Shown here piece after piece: positions 26,501-41,500 of a stretch of 64,000 nucleotides of DNA (positions are counted from its first letter, which is position 1; each line of letters begins with the position of its first letter). The stretch is from NCBI RefSeq assembly GCF_035582795.1, contig NC_134367.1, positions 116,150,062-116,214,061 of the forward strand, given 5' to 3'. The translations under genes and the position numbers were made by a program. Under the pieces are notes generated by a model. It saw only the letters and a program-made list of their open reading frames with translations. It did no database searches and was not told the DNA's origin. The DNA comes from Mycteria americana. Lineage: Eukaryota > Chordata > Aves > Ciconiiformes > Ciconiidae.

Positions 26501-29500
26501 CGGGTGGAGCAACCTCATTTGACCAAAGGCTAGTCCAAGCAGATAGACATACGTGTCCTGGGAGGGCAGGCTGCGCTTTCTCCAAAGGTCACAGAGGCCA
26601 AGGGGAATGGAGGGAAGAAGGTAGGAAAGGAGTGGGAAGAGGAGAGCCTGGCTTTGGGGCAGCGGGCAAGAACGCAAGGGTCAGTCTGTCTGTAAGTGAT
26701 AAGGCACTTAAAAAAGATCTGAAGGCTGTGAGGCCTCGTTACAGGTATTTACTAGGGGAACGTTACACTAATATTTTTCTTCCCTTCATTGCAATTCATC
26801 TGCTATTTGAGCTGCAAAGATCAAAGCTGTCTTCCAGCAAGCACACGTGGACTTAAGTAAATAGCTGGACCTACACCTCTCTCCAGTGAATAAACACTCT
26901 TTCCTCTCTGAACATTTTGAAGCGTAGCTCTCAGGCCTGGAATGCAAAATATTTCACATTAGCAGTGGGTGTTTCCACTGCTTTCGATATTTGGGAACTT
27001 GGAACAAATGCTTATTTAGCAGCAGACAGTCTTGGGTACAAACGTGCTCTTTGTGAAGGCAGTTGCTGCTGCGGTGTTTGCAGAGAAATTCCCCTGGGAT
27101 CAGAGGACATGTGATTGTCCAGACCCCAAGGAAACAGGTCTCATTCTCCTAACATGGGCTGGGACAGGCAGCTCTTTGGAGGCCTGGAGGGCAGCGAGGC
27201 TGACAAGATGCTTGGCAGATGCACAGGAACATTCTCCTTTATGAGGATTTAAGTTGCGCGGGCTGTTAACATTGGGTTTGGGGGGATTTGCAAAAGCTGC
27301 GAACTTGTGGATTTTGCTTTGTAAGTGCAAGAGGCAGCTGTACCAATTCACCTCCCCAGACCGCAGGTGAATGCCTTTGGCATGGCGATACCTCCTGGCG
27401 AAGGCTGGTCATGCCTGAGGTGGGAGAAGGGCAAGTGTAGTGTCTTTTATAAGAAATCAACTGTGTCTTGGGGGAGAGGAGGAAGGGAGATGATGAAATG
27501 ACGATTTGACAATTGGTGACGTTGGTTCTTGGGCATCAGCGTGCATTTCAGCATGGCAGAGGTGCTGCACTGGGTGGCCTGTTTCCATGTCCTGCTCCTT
27601 GCCTGGAGGATGTTGGGAGGTGGCATCCAGGAGCTGCTTGTAAATGCCTTTAGTCTGTTAGAAAAGCAGACATTACATTGCACAGTGGGGTTAAAGGGCT
27701 GTGCTGTGAACGTAGCATACCTTCTGTGCCGGCTTGCCTGGAAGAAGCGATCCCACTGCTGGGCGTGGAAGGATTTGTTCTCTTAGAGAGACCTGACAGG
27801 GAGCAGATAGGGATGCTGCAGGTTTTCAGGCTTTTCATGTGGCTGCCTGCTAGAGCAGGGGCTGTTCCCTGGGCTTTGTCGTGGTTGGGAGGCTCTGCAC
27901 GTGGTTCACGTCTTGTTCCTGATGTCCTTGTGAGCTTTCAGCAGTCCAGATACATTGTGCATCTCTTGCCTTTTAGGGAGGCTGTTCAGAGGGAGTGTGA
28001 GTAAGGTGAGGGACCCTGGGGTCTTTTAGAAGCTGTTTGCTCACTTCCTAATGCCAAAGCTATTGAACCAAAGCATAAGAAAGCAAGCACATGGCTTTTT
28101 GATTCTGGAGGATGTGGCCTGGGTAGGGTCCTGCACTTCTACCTCCTCCATCCTACCTGACCCTGTCAGGATCTGCTGTGCTGGTTGTGTTGATGAGCTG
28201 TCAGCTCTCCATTTGTCTCTCCTCTTCCTTGCCTGTTGCTGGGGGGTCTGATCCGGGGGCTGCTTTCCTGCATTGCTGTTGGGTGCTATGTGAGGGAGCA
28301 GTGTCCCATAACCTCTCAAGTCACCCAGTGCCAACAAATCCACCTTGCATTGTAATGGGAACTGTTGCTATTGCTGTTTGGTTAGACCGGACAGCTGGTG
28401 TCCCTAAATAAAAAAGGGCCAGACTGAAGGATCATCGTGAGGAAGACCATCTCCTGTTTCACTCTTCCTGTGCCTTTGGAACGTACCACTGTCCAGGCAG
28501 TGGGAAGGAAGAGAGGCTTGCAAGGCATGTCTTTATACGGATGTAGGTTGGTTTGGGAACTAGACCAGAGTGCAACAAAAGCTTTGCAGGATGCTCACGA
28601 GTGTCTGCGGTCTCAAGGAGCGGAGCACTGGAAGAATAGTCGTCTGGGGTTTCTTCTGGGTATGCTCCTCCATGGGAGATGGGCACAGGCTGGTTGTAGT
28701 GAAACTCCTGTGGGCTCTTGAAGTTGGAGGCACATTCAGTGTGTTAAGCAGCTGCAGCTCTCTGGGTCCAGGCTGCGTGTCTGTGGGTCTGGGTGCTGCT
28801 TGAATTCAGGTTGAATAGAGTCCTGTCCAAAGGTTTGTCCAATGTTTCCTCTTGCCTCTGCCTGCTTTGGCACTTTGCATCACGGTGAGGATGAACCCAT
28901 GCCACCCTGTCAAGGCAGGGACTCCATTTTGGGTCATTCCTTTGTTCTGGGGAAATACTTGGCAGCAAGTGCTGTTCTCCTGTGTTTACCTGTGTCTCCT
29001 TTTAATTTGTGCAGCCCCTGCTGAGTAGCTGTGGAAGATCTTCAAGCCAAACACAAGTGGTCTTTGTTTCAAAGCATCAATTTGTGTTGGCAGCCAGGTC
29101 TGCAGCGCATGTGCTTTTCATTGACTGCTGCTCCAGCTCTGTTCCTCACTCTTGCCAGCTTTTTTTTAAATTTAATATAAAAATGTTTTTCCTGAGCTTA
29201 AAAGGCTGAGCCGTACAGTACTTCTAGTCTTAATTTAAGCCTTGCCTTTTTCAGGGAAGCAATCTCTGTCTGTGCACAGAACAGACTACTTTCCTCTCCT
29301 CTGAGAGGTAACTAATACGTGCTGTCTGATCAGCAAAGAAAGAGGCGAGGGGGACTTCAGAGTGGTTTGCAAGCTTCTGAAAGCCTGGTTTGTGTGCCTG
29401 GGATGAGGAGTTTTGGTGTGCTGGCCCAGCTCGGGCCGATTCTGAGCCTGCTTGTCTTAGAGCACTTTGGGAATGTTGATGGGTAGGTGCTTTTGTTGAT

Positions 29501-32500
29501 ACTCTTTGCAGACTTTTACTGCCTGGGGCTGCTCCTTTGATTTGGTCAGCTTTCAAGAATCCATCCTCTATTCTCTGATTTTGACCCTCTGAAGTAGTTC
29601 TGCAAGGGCTTCTCTTGAAAACGCATTTTAATCCTTAAAAATATTAGGTGACATCCAGGCAAGGCCCAGGTCACTACTTAAGACATTCCTGTTGATAGTG
29701 AACAGATGGATGCTGAGGTGCCCAGGCGCCCCAGAGAGCAGAAATGAAAACTGGCAGGATCCAACCGCAGGAGAATCCAGACTGGGACTTGCCAGGGTGG
29801 AACATTGCAGTGATGAGTACTCGTGAACTCCCTGTCCCCTTGCACAGCGGGTGCACACAAATTGTGTGTCTGGAGAGGAGGCATGGATGTTCTTAACCGA
29901 TGATTCCTCGTGTGAGATGGATCTTGTCAGTGGGATACCAATGGCCTGTCTTCTCCTTGTCAAATTAACCTCTGATTTGAATGGAGCAGGCAGGAAGTTT
30001 GGCATTTGTGGACGAGGGTGTGTACAGGGCCCTTGAGTGTGTGTGAATTGAATCCACCACTGTCAGATGGTCTGGACCTCCGTGAGGTTGGGATGTCTTG
30101 GATTCGTGTTTATATTATGCAGGATGATGAATGACGAAAACTTGATACGAGCAGACTCCTGTCTGGAAAGCGGGGTGACACGTTTGATTTTGGGTGCGTG
30201 AACCCTCTCGCTCTGGAAAGCGAGATGTTGCAGGCTGGGAGAAAGCGATAATACACAGGATTGCTGCCTCTGCTGGGAGCTGGTGCAGGAAGGGGCTGGG
30301 GTTTAAGCGAGTGATTATTAGAAGTGTACTTGTATTTCAGTCCCTGGTTGACATACATTCATTTCCTAGATGACTTCTGTCCTGGAGGACAGGAGTGTCT
30401 GTGAGCACTTTGCACTCAGACCTCAGTGCTAACAACAGATACTTGTTTTCAGGGTAGCTCTAAGGTGACAGGCTTTATAACTTTTCCTCTCCTGCGATGC
30501 TGTTGTGAGATGAGGTTTGTCCCAGCATCAGGATTTTACACCTGGGTGTAGCTCGGGCTGCCCTGAAAAGCAGCCAAGACAACGCTGTACTGCTGTTGAT
30601 ACGGGCATGCCGGCGAGTTGGCTCCGTCCTCTGTCATCCCAAGCCAGAGGGCTCTGTCCCCAGAGCCATGGCATGGGGAGGCCAAGCTCCATTCTGGCTG
30701 CAGAGGTGAGGTTTATGTGCCTCTGGGCAGCTCTGTGCGGGATTGTCCTTGCTGTCAAATGTGATGCTGGCACAAGATAGACACAGTATTGCTTAAGACC
30801 AACTATAAACGCTCCCCTCGTTACGGTTGCTCGTTGGTCTTTTTAGGAGCACAAAGGAAGCCTTTGATTCCAGAACATACAGTGACTCTCCAAATGGTTA
30901 AAGGCAGGACAAGCTGCAGCTTGCAAGTGCCTTTATTGCTCTACACACAGTGTGCTTAGGTGTGTGTCCTGGCTCTGCTGGCGAGGCCCATCACTTGCGT
31001 GGCACGGAGCTGCTCCATGGTGCTGGCTCTGTTGAAGTCGCTGGCAGTGTTTGTGTCAGTGGAAGCTTTCATGGGAGGAAAGGTTATGGTTTTTGGTTTT
31101 CCCAGCAAAGACAAGATCAGAGAAGGTAAAACCAGACAGTCTTGTAGGGTGCCACACAGAGCAGTGCATCCAGCTCTCCTGAACCATCCATGGGAGCATA
31201 GATGGGTTTGTGCTTCTGAGGATGAGTTGTTCAATTGCCTCTGCAGCTGCCCTGGAGAGGAGCCAACATTGAAAGTCTCCTCCAGCAGTTGAAGAATTGC
31301 GCAAATCATCTTGGACCAAAGAAAACAGAGCTTCCTGTGAGTTACTTGGCGTTCTTTGTTCCTATCCCTCCGTACTGCCTGCTGTGAACGCTGGGAGCCT
31401 GGGAGACATCTGAGAGCACCTGGCAGGTGCTATGGGAGTGGCCAGTTCCTGGGCTGAGCCTCCTTCTGTAGGAGTCCGGTGGCTGGATGTCAGCCGATTG
31501 TCTTGAGATCACCCTTTCTTCCAGCCAGGTTTGAACAGATGTTTATCCACCACATTCCAAGCAAAAGCCAAGCTACAAAGGCAACACGTGTGATTTTTCT
31601 CTGCAGAGTTAGCTCTTGATGGCTCTCCCTGCATGTTGTGTGTGCTTGCAGCCTTCAGATGCATAAGTGGAGGAGCTGCTTGCTGGGGCCTCACCTGGCA
31701 CAGCAGCATTGACCCTTCTGCCCAGGTCCTGCCTCTGTCTTGCTGCCTTGTTGCTCTGGCCCGGGTGCAGCTGTTCCTTTTCCAGTTGTGCCCTCCTGTC
31801 TCCCCTCTTCCTGGTTCCTCTTCTGTATCCAGACCCCCCCATGGCACGCCACATGTCCCCTTCTTGGACTTTCCTGTTGCTTGGCTTCTCTCCGATGCCT
31901 GGCTGTGAGCACTGCTGTTTTGCCAGGTGTGGCTGTGGTGTCCTCATCCCATCTTGAGATTGCTCTTATGTCCTTGAGCTCTTATGTCCCCCAGTTCACA
32001 ACAGGTGGTGAGAAATCAGAGCAGAGCTGGGGCAGGGCTGCGGAGATGTTCTGGTGGTTCTTGGAATTCAGAGACTTTTTTGATAAGAATTCTTCCACTT
32101 AGCTAAGGAAAATTCTCAAAACCATGTGGCCTGAAGCAGAAACCATTAATCTGAATGGTTAACATTTTGGCAAGAAAATAAGCACCCAGGAAACGAGAGC
32201 ATCGTGCTGCGCATGCTTCAGTGTCACACTGTGTTCCTGTGGCCTTGCTGGGATTTGGCCCTGCCTCTCACTGGCTGGAGATGCTCTCCTGCATGGCTCC
32301 CGTGCAGACAAAGATGTGCCATTTAAGATGTTGCCAATAAAGCAATCCATTTTACCTGGATTACCGAGCAGCCACAGTGAGCAGCCAGGCACCTGCAGAT
32401 ATCTCGGCACAACGTCTTATTCTCCAGGACCTGGTTGTGGTGTCTGTTGCCACTGTTTGTGTCCTTCCTTAGCATTTGGTTGCTTAGGATGTCCTGGTGC

Positions 32501-35500
32501 TCTTCCGCTGGTGGATTAGTGACTGTCCAGTAAGAATTATTTGTTCTCCAGATACATTGGGAATCGGCTGTCCTGCCGCTGTTGAGAAAAGCACTTGTTT
32601 TTCAAGGAGATTTGGTTAGTATCAATTTCTGTCTCTGCGAGTCCGTTATACCTGAGCTTTTCTTTAATTTGTCACTTAGGCTTTGCATTAGATCTATCTG
32701 TAGCAAGCATTCTGCCTAGTTATCGATTTGTAAAAGTATTCCGTAAAGTGCTCTGTTTGCATATTCTTCCCACTCAGTGATTTTTCTCCATTTTTAGCTG
32801 AGAGATAATGTAACAATGTCTCATAGAGAAGCTACCTTTTAATTAATATTGCATGAGCAGAGGAAATAACTAGCTTCTCTGTCTACTTTCCTATTTTCGT
32901 GGCTTTTAATATAGATTCATAAATGGCTCTAATGAAAATAAACAAGGAACTGTTCCTTTCTGTGCCCTCTTTGCTTTCAGAGGTGATACTGCAGGCCCAG
33001 CCTCCCCAGTGATGTTTCCCCCAGAAGGCAGGTCCTGGGCCATAGCTGGACAGCAGTGCTGCCCTGCACAACTGTAAATGGTGCTTGTGAAATGGGGCTG
33101 GTCTTCAGCTTTCCAGCAATGAAAAGAGAAGGAGCTGGACAAACTCTGCAGACCTGTAGGGTGTAGCTGGAGACAGGTATGGAGAGTTGTGGATGATGCT
33201 TTGTAGCCAGAAGGAAGGCAGTGCCACATAGACTGAAAATGGATGTGCAATGCACGGCAGGCAGTATTAACTAGTATCCCTGAAACGCTCATGAGGGGTG
33301 ACACAGAAATGATACGAACCCCGAGAGAAGCCCTGGGCAACCAGTCCCTGCTTTGCAAGCTTCAGATGCAGGCAGAGGTCAAAACCCAACAGTGTAGAGC
33401 CCATATAAATAGGAGAGGCACCAATGCAGCTAGTGGAGTGAGGCCTATTTCAGGTGTCTCCTCAATGCCTTTTGGCAGCTTCGCTTGTCTCTGGCACTGC
33501 TGGATGCATGGGGCAATTTTTAGCTTGCAGCACCATGGTGGCTGCTAGGAAAAGCTGGTGTGTGTTGTCGGGAGTGCCTTTCCTGGGAGCTTCTTTCCTT
33601 CCTATGGGAGGGGAGCAAACAGGTCAAACCTGCAGTAAACCAAGTGGTGAAGCAGGATGCTCCAGACTCGCTCACCTCGAGCTGGACCCACGGTGCAGCC
33701 TTGCACTGTGGGGAGTATGGCTGCAGGATTGCCCCCGATGTAGTGCTGTATGTGGCATCCCTCAGCCTCTGTGCTCCAGGGAAGGCAGAGTGGCTGGATG
33801 CATGCTTGTGTGTGGGCCATGCAGAGGCAGCTGCATGCAGGGGTGCACGACTGAATCCCTGCAGCAGTTGCCATGGCATGGGTGTCATTTTCAAGACTAT
33901 GGCGCTGGATGAGCCATTTCTCCCATGAGCTATAAGCTGTCTGGAGAGCTTGGCCAGCTGGATCTTCCTGGCTTCGTGGCAAATCCATCTGAGTCTCTAC
34001 AGGCAGATAACTAAGGGAAACTTAGCTGTAAATATACCGCCGTGACCTGGAGAGAGATTTAAAATATTTATCCCAGAGCAGGGCTTGGGAGATAAATAAG
34101 CTCCCTGTCTGCTTCCTTGCACGCAAGGCTCAGGAGTGCAGCTGTCCCTTTGTCCCCAGCTCTGAGTCCTCCTTGGAGGGTTGCTTATGGGTGGGTTTGA
34201 AGTCCCTGTAGATAGTGTAAACATACAACTGTCAGCAAAGTGGAGAAGGGGACAGCAAGGGTACTTGCACTGGTGTAGATTGAGTTTTTGTCTGCACCCT
34301 CTCTCCCCCTGTCAGCACCCCCAGCTGCTGTCCCTGCCCTGTTGCTCTCAGGGTGTTTGTGGAGCTTGCTGGTGAGCCATGTCTGGCTTGGGGTCTGCTG
34401 GATAAAGTTGTAATCCTCCCACCTGGCCTTCTCAGAAAGCAAGATCTGCAAGACGTCCTGACTAAGTACATCTGAGAGCCAGCACAGGTTTGGGTGGTAC
34501 TGGGGAGGTTTTCCTCCTTCCAGTGGGTTTGGTGGCAGCATGCAGAGAAGCAGCTCACTCAGGCAGCTTCAGTGCCAAATCTGCTTCATCCTCCAACAAA
34601 CAGTCCTGGGAGAGCGAGGAGGGCTTGCTGGCAGGAGTGTGCCGTGCCCAGCACAGCCTTGGCTCAGGTGCTGACCCGATGGCCTCAATGCATGGAGAGG
34701 AGCTGGCTCTGAGCAGTAGCCTTGTCTTCTCTGACAGTGTGTTGATGAAGTGGCTGGCTTTGCTTGGAGGCCTCGTGTGCGTGCTTCTTCTCTTCACACT
34801 GCTTCCCTTGCCCTGGCCTCCTCCCCCCCCGCCCCCCTTTTGTCTCTGCAGCTTGAGTTTCCATTCTCTGAGCTGGCTGGGGCTCCTGTTTGCTGAAGGG
34901 AAGCACCAGGCAGCTTTATGGAGCTTGTTCTGTTTTTTCCCATCATCTCCTGGAACGGCATTTCAGCTGGAACAGGAAAAACGTGAAGTCCTGGCCAGGG
35001 GCTCCCTCTGCATACACAGCACTGTTGTGGAGGAATCCCTCTTGGCTAGGCTTGGGATGGCAGGAGCAACGTCAGCCTTCGGCCCTCAGCCTGAGTGAAG
35101 GGGTGTGAGGATGCAGCGGCGAGCACTCGTGTGATATCTGGAGGTGCTGACCCCAACTAGCATGGGACGAGTTCTCAGCCACACGGACCTTGTGGGTGAA
35201 ACAACGCAGCCTCATTGCCGCAGGGTCTCACCTCCAGCCCCAGGGCAAGGAGCGCTGAGCCCTGAGTCAGCTCTGTCACAGCTCTTCCCCGCTGGCAGGA
35301 CCTGCTGCTGGCTGTTCAACACCACTTGGCCTCTCCTCTACCACCAGAGGGGTTTTGCTTGGTAAAGACCTTTGCATTCGCACATGCCCCTTGCTTAAAT
35401 TGTGGGGGAAGCGTCATCCTTCGAGGCCACTGCACAGGGAGCACGCAGCTCATCCTGGCTCCACTTGGTGCCTGAATGCCATGTTTCCTTTCATGGGAGA

Positions 35501-38500
35501 AAAGTGCAATACCTTTGCTGTGCCGGCCAGAGAGCTCAGTCTCTAGATCAGCTGCATCTCCAGCCTGCCATGTGCTGCCAGTAGCACACATCAGCTATAA
35601 ATCAGTGTTTCTGAGGAAGTCAGGGAATTGCTCAAGGGCTTTGAGCAAGTCTGGGAGAGTCGGTTGGCAGGACCGGTGGGTGCAGCAAGCCTGTCGCTGG
35701 TGCTGAGTCACCCTTGAAGCATTTGTGTTTCTCACTGGCGCTTGGCAACGCAGCTGGCGATGTCTGCTTGGGAGCCTTTGGCTGACACGCCATTAAAGAT
35801 GGTTAATTGAGCCAGCAGGATTCCCAGCTCCTGCACTGGGCTTGTGGCCTTCCTGTCTCACTTGTTCGTCTGTCTGTGTTTATCTGCCACCAAGGTACTG
35901 TCCTGGCCTTCCTGGGGTTCCCGTGGCCACCACTGTCCGCGCTGCTCAGCAACCAGGCAGAGGCCCACCTGCCTGACCAAAGCAAGCTTTCTTCTCCACA
36001 GCCCAGAGTCCGAGTGGTGCAGACAGCTGTCAGCATTCGCCTGTACCCCAGGCGTTCAGGCCGGAGAAGCTGTGGTCTGGCTGCTAACTCTGCCTTATCT
36101 CCCTCCCAGCTGCACTACCCCGGCACTGCGCTCATGGCTTGGGCTGGTTTTCTGGGGTGGGGGCTCAGGAAGGGTACATGGACTTCTCTTAGGGGCGTGG
36201 GACCACCTGGTTGCCTCAGTGGCCCAACAGAATGGCATCCTTTCCCTGGGACCAGGTGTGTCCCCCCACAGATGCCTGTGCCTCCTCTTGCAGCGGATGC
36301 CAGGAGCACGGGCTCAGCCCTGTTGCAGAGCATGGCTCGGAGTGGTGTCAACCTCCTCCCAGGATAGACAGGGGCCTCCTGTGGGGCCAAGGCCAGTTGT
36401 TTGGGTTCAGCAGGCCCAGCTGTTGTGGGGAGCCAAGGAGCTTGGCTACCACTGGGACTTCCCTGGCTTGCTCCAGCTTTCCCCTCTTTGAGCAAGGTGC
36501 TGAGATGTTGGGAGAGACTGTGGGGCAAAGGCATAGCTAGCAGTTCAGCTCAGACACATCCTCCATACCCTAAAGACCACTAGTGAGTCCCTCAGCCTTG
36601 GTGACAAACTGTGCAGCATGGTGGCTGTCCCACCAGCCCAAGTAAGCCTGCAGTGGGGTATTGCTTGGCAGCAGCCCTGCTCTGCTTGAGAATGAGAATG
36701 AACCTCCCATAATGTTCCCATCGCTCTGTGGCTGCAGAGTAGCACCTTTGTTGCTGTTCTTGCTCATTGCCAGAGCAGCAGCTAGGTTGTGCAGTGGGAA
36801 ATGCCTTGGACATCGCTCCCCACCACCGCCCTGTCCCTGACTGCAGAGGTTATTATGTCACGTTGCTTTGGGGTGGCTCTTCTCTTATCCTGCTGCTTGG
36901 CTTTGAGCACACAGGAAAGCAGGGTCTCTGCTTGCTGTCGGTGCAAGGATGAAGGCAAGGAGCTGTGGAGCATAGATGCTGCAGAGCTCCTATGGCAGAG
37001 TTATGAAACTGAGCTTGGGATGGTCTTGGAGGAAGCAAGCCTGAGGGTTGTGTGGCTGGGGAGGGGGCTGGGATTCACAGGGTCTGTGCTGGGGAAGCAG
37101 GATGGGCAGCGTGAGGAACAGAGGCGGGGAAGCCCCAAACTCGCTTGAACTGGGTGGGTAAGTGAGGTCAGTGTCAGGGTAGCCTGACTATCCTGGCATT
37201 GCCGGCAGCCATCAGGAGTCTGCAGCTGGGTACCTAGGCTCACTGTCCTTGTGCTGAGCCTTTGTCTCAGTTATACTGGTCTTTTCTCCTGCGGCACATG
37301 CGTGAGCAGGTCCTGCCTTCTTTGGGACTGGGGCTGTGTGCAATGGAGGCTGCAGACACCTCCCCCGCTGTGTGTGGCAGCGAGCTCTTCCCATGGCCAG
37401 CTGCACCCCAGCACGTTACTGCAAGCACTGCCTCAGCGTTTGCTCCAGCAATTGATTTACAGTGTTCAAACTCCAGTGGCTTTGTTCTGGTTTCTTGTGA
37501 TAATTGCTCAGAAATTGGGCTTAGCCGTTCCCAAGTATGGGATCGTGGGCCTGGAGGGGCAGGGAGGGTTGCTAACCACAGGGGAGAAAATCCCCCACAG
37601 CTTGCAGCCTCTCTGAACAGTTCTGGGGGGGCTAATGGGAATTGTGCTAAGTGTTTGTGGCTTTTCTTTTTTTAATTCTAAAGCTTGGTTTCAAGGGCTG
37701 AGTTGGCTTCTCAAGGGTTGCTTGGAGCCTGTATTTAAAAGCACCCCTCCATGCAGAGGTAGTGGAGAGAGGTGCTGTGAGCCACCAGGGGCGAGCTCAG
37801 GCTGCAGTCCCGTTGCAGAGCAATTGTCGCTCACTGGTAGGCCAGCAGCCAAGATGTTTCCAAACGAGGGCTTGCGTTTGCCGTACGTCAGAGGGCTCCT
37901 GGTGGGGTCCGTGAGGGTGGCCAGGGTCTGGGCAGACGTAATCTTGCATTGGTACACAGGTATGGAGGTGAGGAAAGAGTGGACCAGCTCTGCAGTTTCC
38001 ATTTGGGACCCAAGCAAAACAGCCAAGTACTACGGGATAAGCAGATGCCCCCAGCTGTTACAGGATGGGGATGCCTCTGTGCCTACTTTCATCCTGGGTT
38101 GCTTCTCCTCTGGATCAGTAAATCCCACCTGGAAGGTTGCATATCTGGGTGCTTTGCAATTGAAACTTTGCTCATGGATACAAATGGCTGTGCTACAGGC
38201 TGATTCGATGTGGCCCTCCATGGACCATGCGGAGAAGAACTAGATGCATGGCCTGTGTGGTGGTGTGATAACTGGCATGAAGTGGTGATGTGCAGGCATC
38301 GTGTCTCCTGCGAGTCCAGAGCAAACCACCATGAAAGGGAGAGGCTCGGTGGTCGTCTGAGCAGACCCATGCTCTCAGAGCAGGGCTGTTGGATCCAGGT
38401 GTGTGGTACACACCTGGGTAGGGGCCCAGGGAGGGGCAAATAGATGGTGTTTTCCCAAGTCCCTCATCACCTTGATCCACCCCAGTATGACCATGCTGTG

Positions 38501-41500
38501 TTTACCCCAGACCTGGAGTTCCTAGGTGCTGGTGCGGTCCTTCTGGCTTATGAAGCCAAAGCCACTCTAGCTGAGCATTTCTTGGAAATGCTGTTTTGTA
38601 CCGATCCAGTTGCACTGGGAACTCAAATAGGAATGATTTTTTTTCCTGGGTGCAGAGTGAGGTTTTGGTTTTACTTTAACTGGAATGGGAAACGACATAG
38701 TTTTTAAAGGCTTATATGATGGGTGCCCAAAGACTTTCCAGATGTTGGGCTTGATCAGACCAAGCCTGCTGTGTTCAGAGCTCCTTGCCTGCATCAAACC
38801 ATTTCCATCTGGCCTGGTGGGAGAGTGGTTTATTGCAACTCTACCCGTCTGAGAGGCTTTCTCAACTGGAACCTCTTGCACAGAGGAACATGCTGGCTGG
38901 AAATCATTTGGAGATGCAAATCTCTCTGGGTGTTTGGCTTGGCTGCTGTTTCCACGGTATCTGCTAAGCAGTGGAATAGGCTGTGTGTGGAGCAGGCGTG
39001 CTCCGAGCAGCTGCTTTATGTGGCTATAGGGACTGACCCACGAGGTGGGGGGGTTGCTTGTGTTATTAAGCATTCATGATTTTTCTTGCCTGCTTCTACA
39101 GCTTCAGCTGGTGCAAATGAGCCTGCTGGCTTTGTGTTTGTGACCAGGAGGGGAGAAAAAGCTGACCCATGTGTTGTTCCCAGTCCTGGCATGCCAAAAA
39201 TCTGCTTTTATAGGAGTATGTTCATAATGAGCTGTGCCAGGAAACACATGGCTTGCTTGAGCCATGAATGGGAGGTCTGTATGGGGCCCTGTGCTCACTG
39301 AGAGCCTCATGAGGACAAAGAGCAGATGCTGGTGTGCTTGACTTGCTCTGTGGCAGCCTGCATCCTCTGGGCTGCAGTGGAAGGGGAGCAGGAGGTGGGA
39401 TCAAGGTAGTAAGTGCTTAGCTGGTCCAGTGATGGCAGAGAGGACAGGACAGGAGGCCAGGCGAGTGGTTTTACTGCGTGCTGCTCTTTGTGGCTCCCTT
39501 GGCTTGGGGAGGGCTGGCTTGCTTCTCTGCAGACGTGGTTGTTTGCAGCAGAGGCTGGATTGGAAAGAGCCTAGGTGCTACAGGCAAGCAAAGAAGTGCT
39601 GCTGACAACTTGGGATGATAATTGTGGATGGGGAAGAGAGAGAAAAGGAGGGATGTGTGGAGTACATTGGGGCCCAGATGTCATAGGGACAACGGGGCTA
39701 CGCATGCACTGCATGGCTGCAGCAGAAGGAAAGGCTGTCAGGTGAGAGTTGCAGTCCTGAGCATTAGCAGCGCTTCGGTGTCTGGAATGTTGCTGCCTTG
39801 TAGGAACTGCTGCCAAGCCTGGCATGGGCTAAGCTGCTGGTGAGGAGTGCACACCCAGCACGTGAGGAGTTAAACCTGCCTGCAGTGAGTGGAGCCTTGT
39901 TCTCACAGGGGGCTCAGTGCTTCCTCTGGACCAGCAAGCTTGGGATGCTCCAGCCTGGTGATTTGATTGCCCAGCTTTTGGAAGCAAGCCGGGGCTTGAA
40001 CCCAGAGTCTGCTGCTCTTTGATCCAAGAGTGGCTAAAAGCAAAGCCCCAGCATTGGAGCCATTCCTGAGGACTTGGCAACGGAAGGAATTGCTGCCTGC
40101 AGACAATGATATTTAATACATTGTTCCTAAAGACAAGACCTGTTTGATAATACTTTCTGGGAATGTGTTATTGACACCTGTGAGAGTCCAGGACCCCAAA
40201 CCCTAACATTATCCCTGCTGTGCCTTTTGTGGCCTCGGGATGGAGCACAGGTCATGGTCTTTTCTGAAAATATGCCTATGGTTGCCTTTGACATCAGGCT
40301 TCTGCTGTGGCCCGATGTCTTTCCCAGAGAACATGGCAATAAATCAGTCCTGTGTTTAGGGATGTCTGTGTCCATCCCGTGTTGAGCTCCTTTGGACATG
40401 GGACCCAAGTGTGAGCTTCTCGGTCCCTTCTGCTGAGGTTTGATGCTCTTTTCCTTCAAGGGCTGCCTTTCATGTGGCCCTGAGCTCTGCCTCTAGGCTT
40501 GCAGGGAGCCAGGTGGTCTTCGTAGCTGTAGCTTGGGTTGTTGGTTTTGCTTGGGGTTAGCAGCAGCTAAGCATGCTGCTGAGGGATCCAGTGGCAGCTT
40601 CAAAGCAATGCTCTGCCTCTGTCTTCCTTACCTTGTTACAGGTCTACAGAGCTGGGAGCAAGTGCTGCAGAGTGATATGAGTCCGGAGTGTGTTAGCTCA
40701 TCCAAACCTTCCTTTTCCCTTAGTGACTCCTCATCGAAGAGTAATAGCCTTTGTTGCTGCTGGGTTGATTGCAGAGGCTTTGTTTCCTCGAAGGTCCAAG
40801 CAATGGCAGTGGCAGAAGCACAAAGGTCATAGTGTGGATATGGTGAGGTAGTGATACATCAGCAATGGATTCCCAGGTGGCAAAAAGCCACCTTGCTTTG
40901 CTGAGGTTTAATTAGCTGACACATCTAGAGTTGGTCGCTTGGTAAAAAGTGGTGAAAGTGTCTCTTAATCCTGCTCTTTCAGTCTGAGGCTGAAGGGCTG
41001 CAGCCTGGGAATGGAGTTGGGCTACTCTGGCTGCCCACCTCAAGTTAGTGGTGGGGGCTAGGGCATCTCTGGCCAGGTCACCCTCCTCTCTGCCAGCTGT
41101 ATCCCTGGCCTCCTCTCTGCAGGAAAGTGCACTGTGTGGTTGCTGCAAGGTACCCAGGGCCTTCCCCAGGTGAGCTGCTGTGCCCCTTGCCCATTGGGTG
41201 TTGCAAAGGGCCCTGCAGGTTTGGGGAGCCAGGGAGAGCAGGCTCCCTGCCTGTGTGCTGCAGCAGTGTCTTCCTAGGGAACATGGCATCTTTGCTAACT
41301 ATTAAAGAAAACGGACAGGGAACAAATATTTAGCAGTGTGTTACCAAGCTCTCTGTCTAGTTAGGTGCTGACCTGGTGGTGTAAATACATCCATCTCCCA
41401 CCTCAGGGCTGAGACTTGCAAGCTAGTTGTGCATCCCCAGGGAGCACTGGCTCCACAGTGGAGCTGGGACAGCTGTGAGCTCCCCTGCTCTGGCATGGGA

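Noticed and set aside
37635-38243. 202-codon forward frame in PTK7 intron 1
   Set aside because: No recognisable domain, no retroposon marks, codon usage like the surrounding intron; treated as chance.
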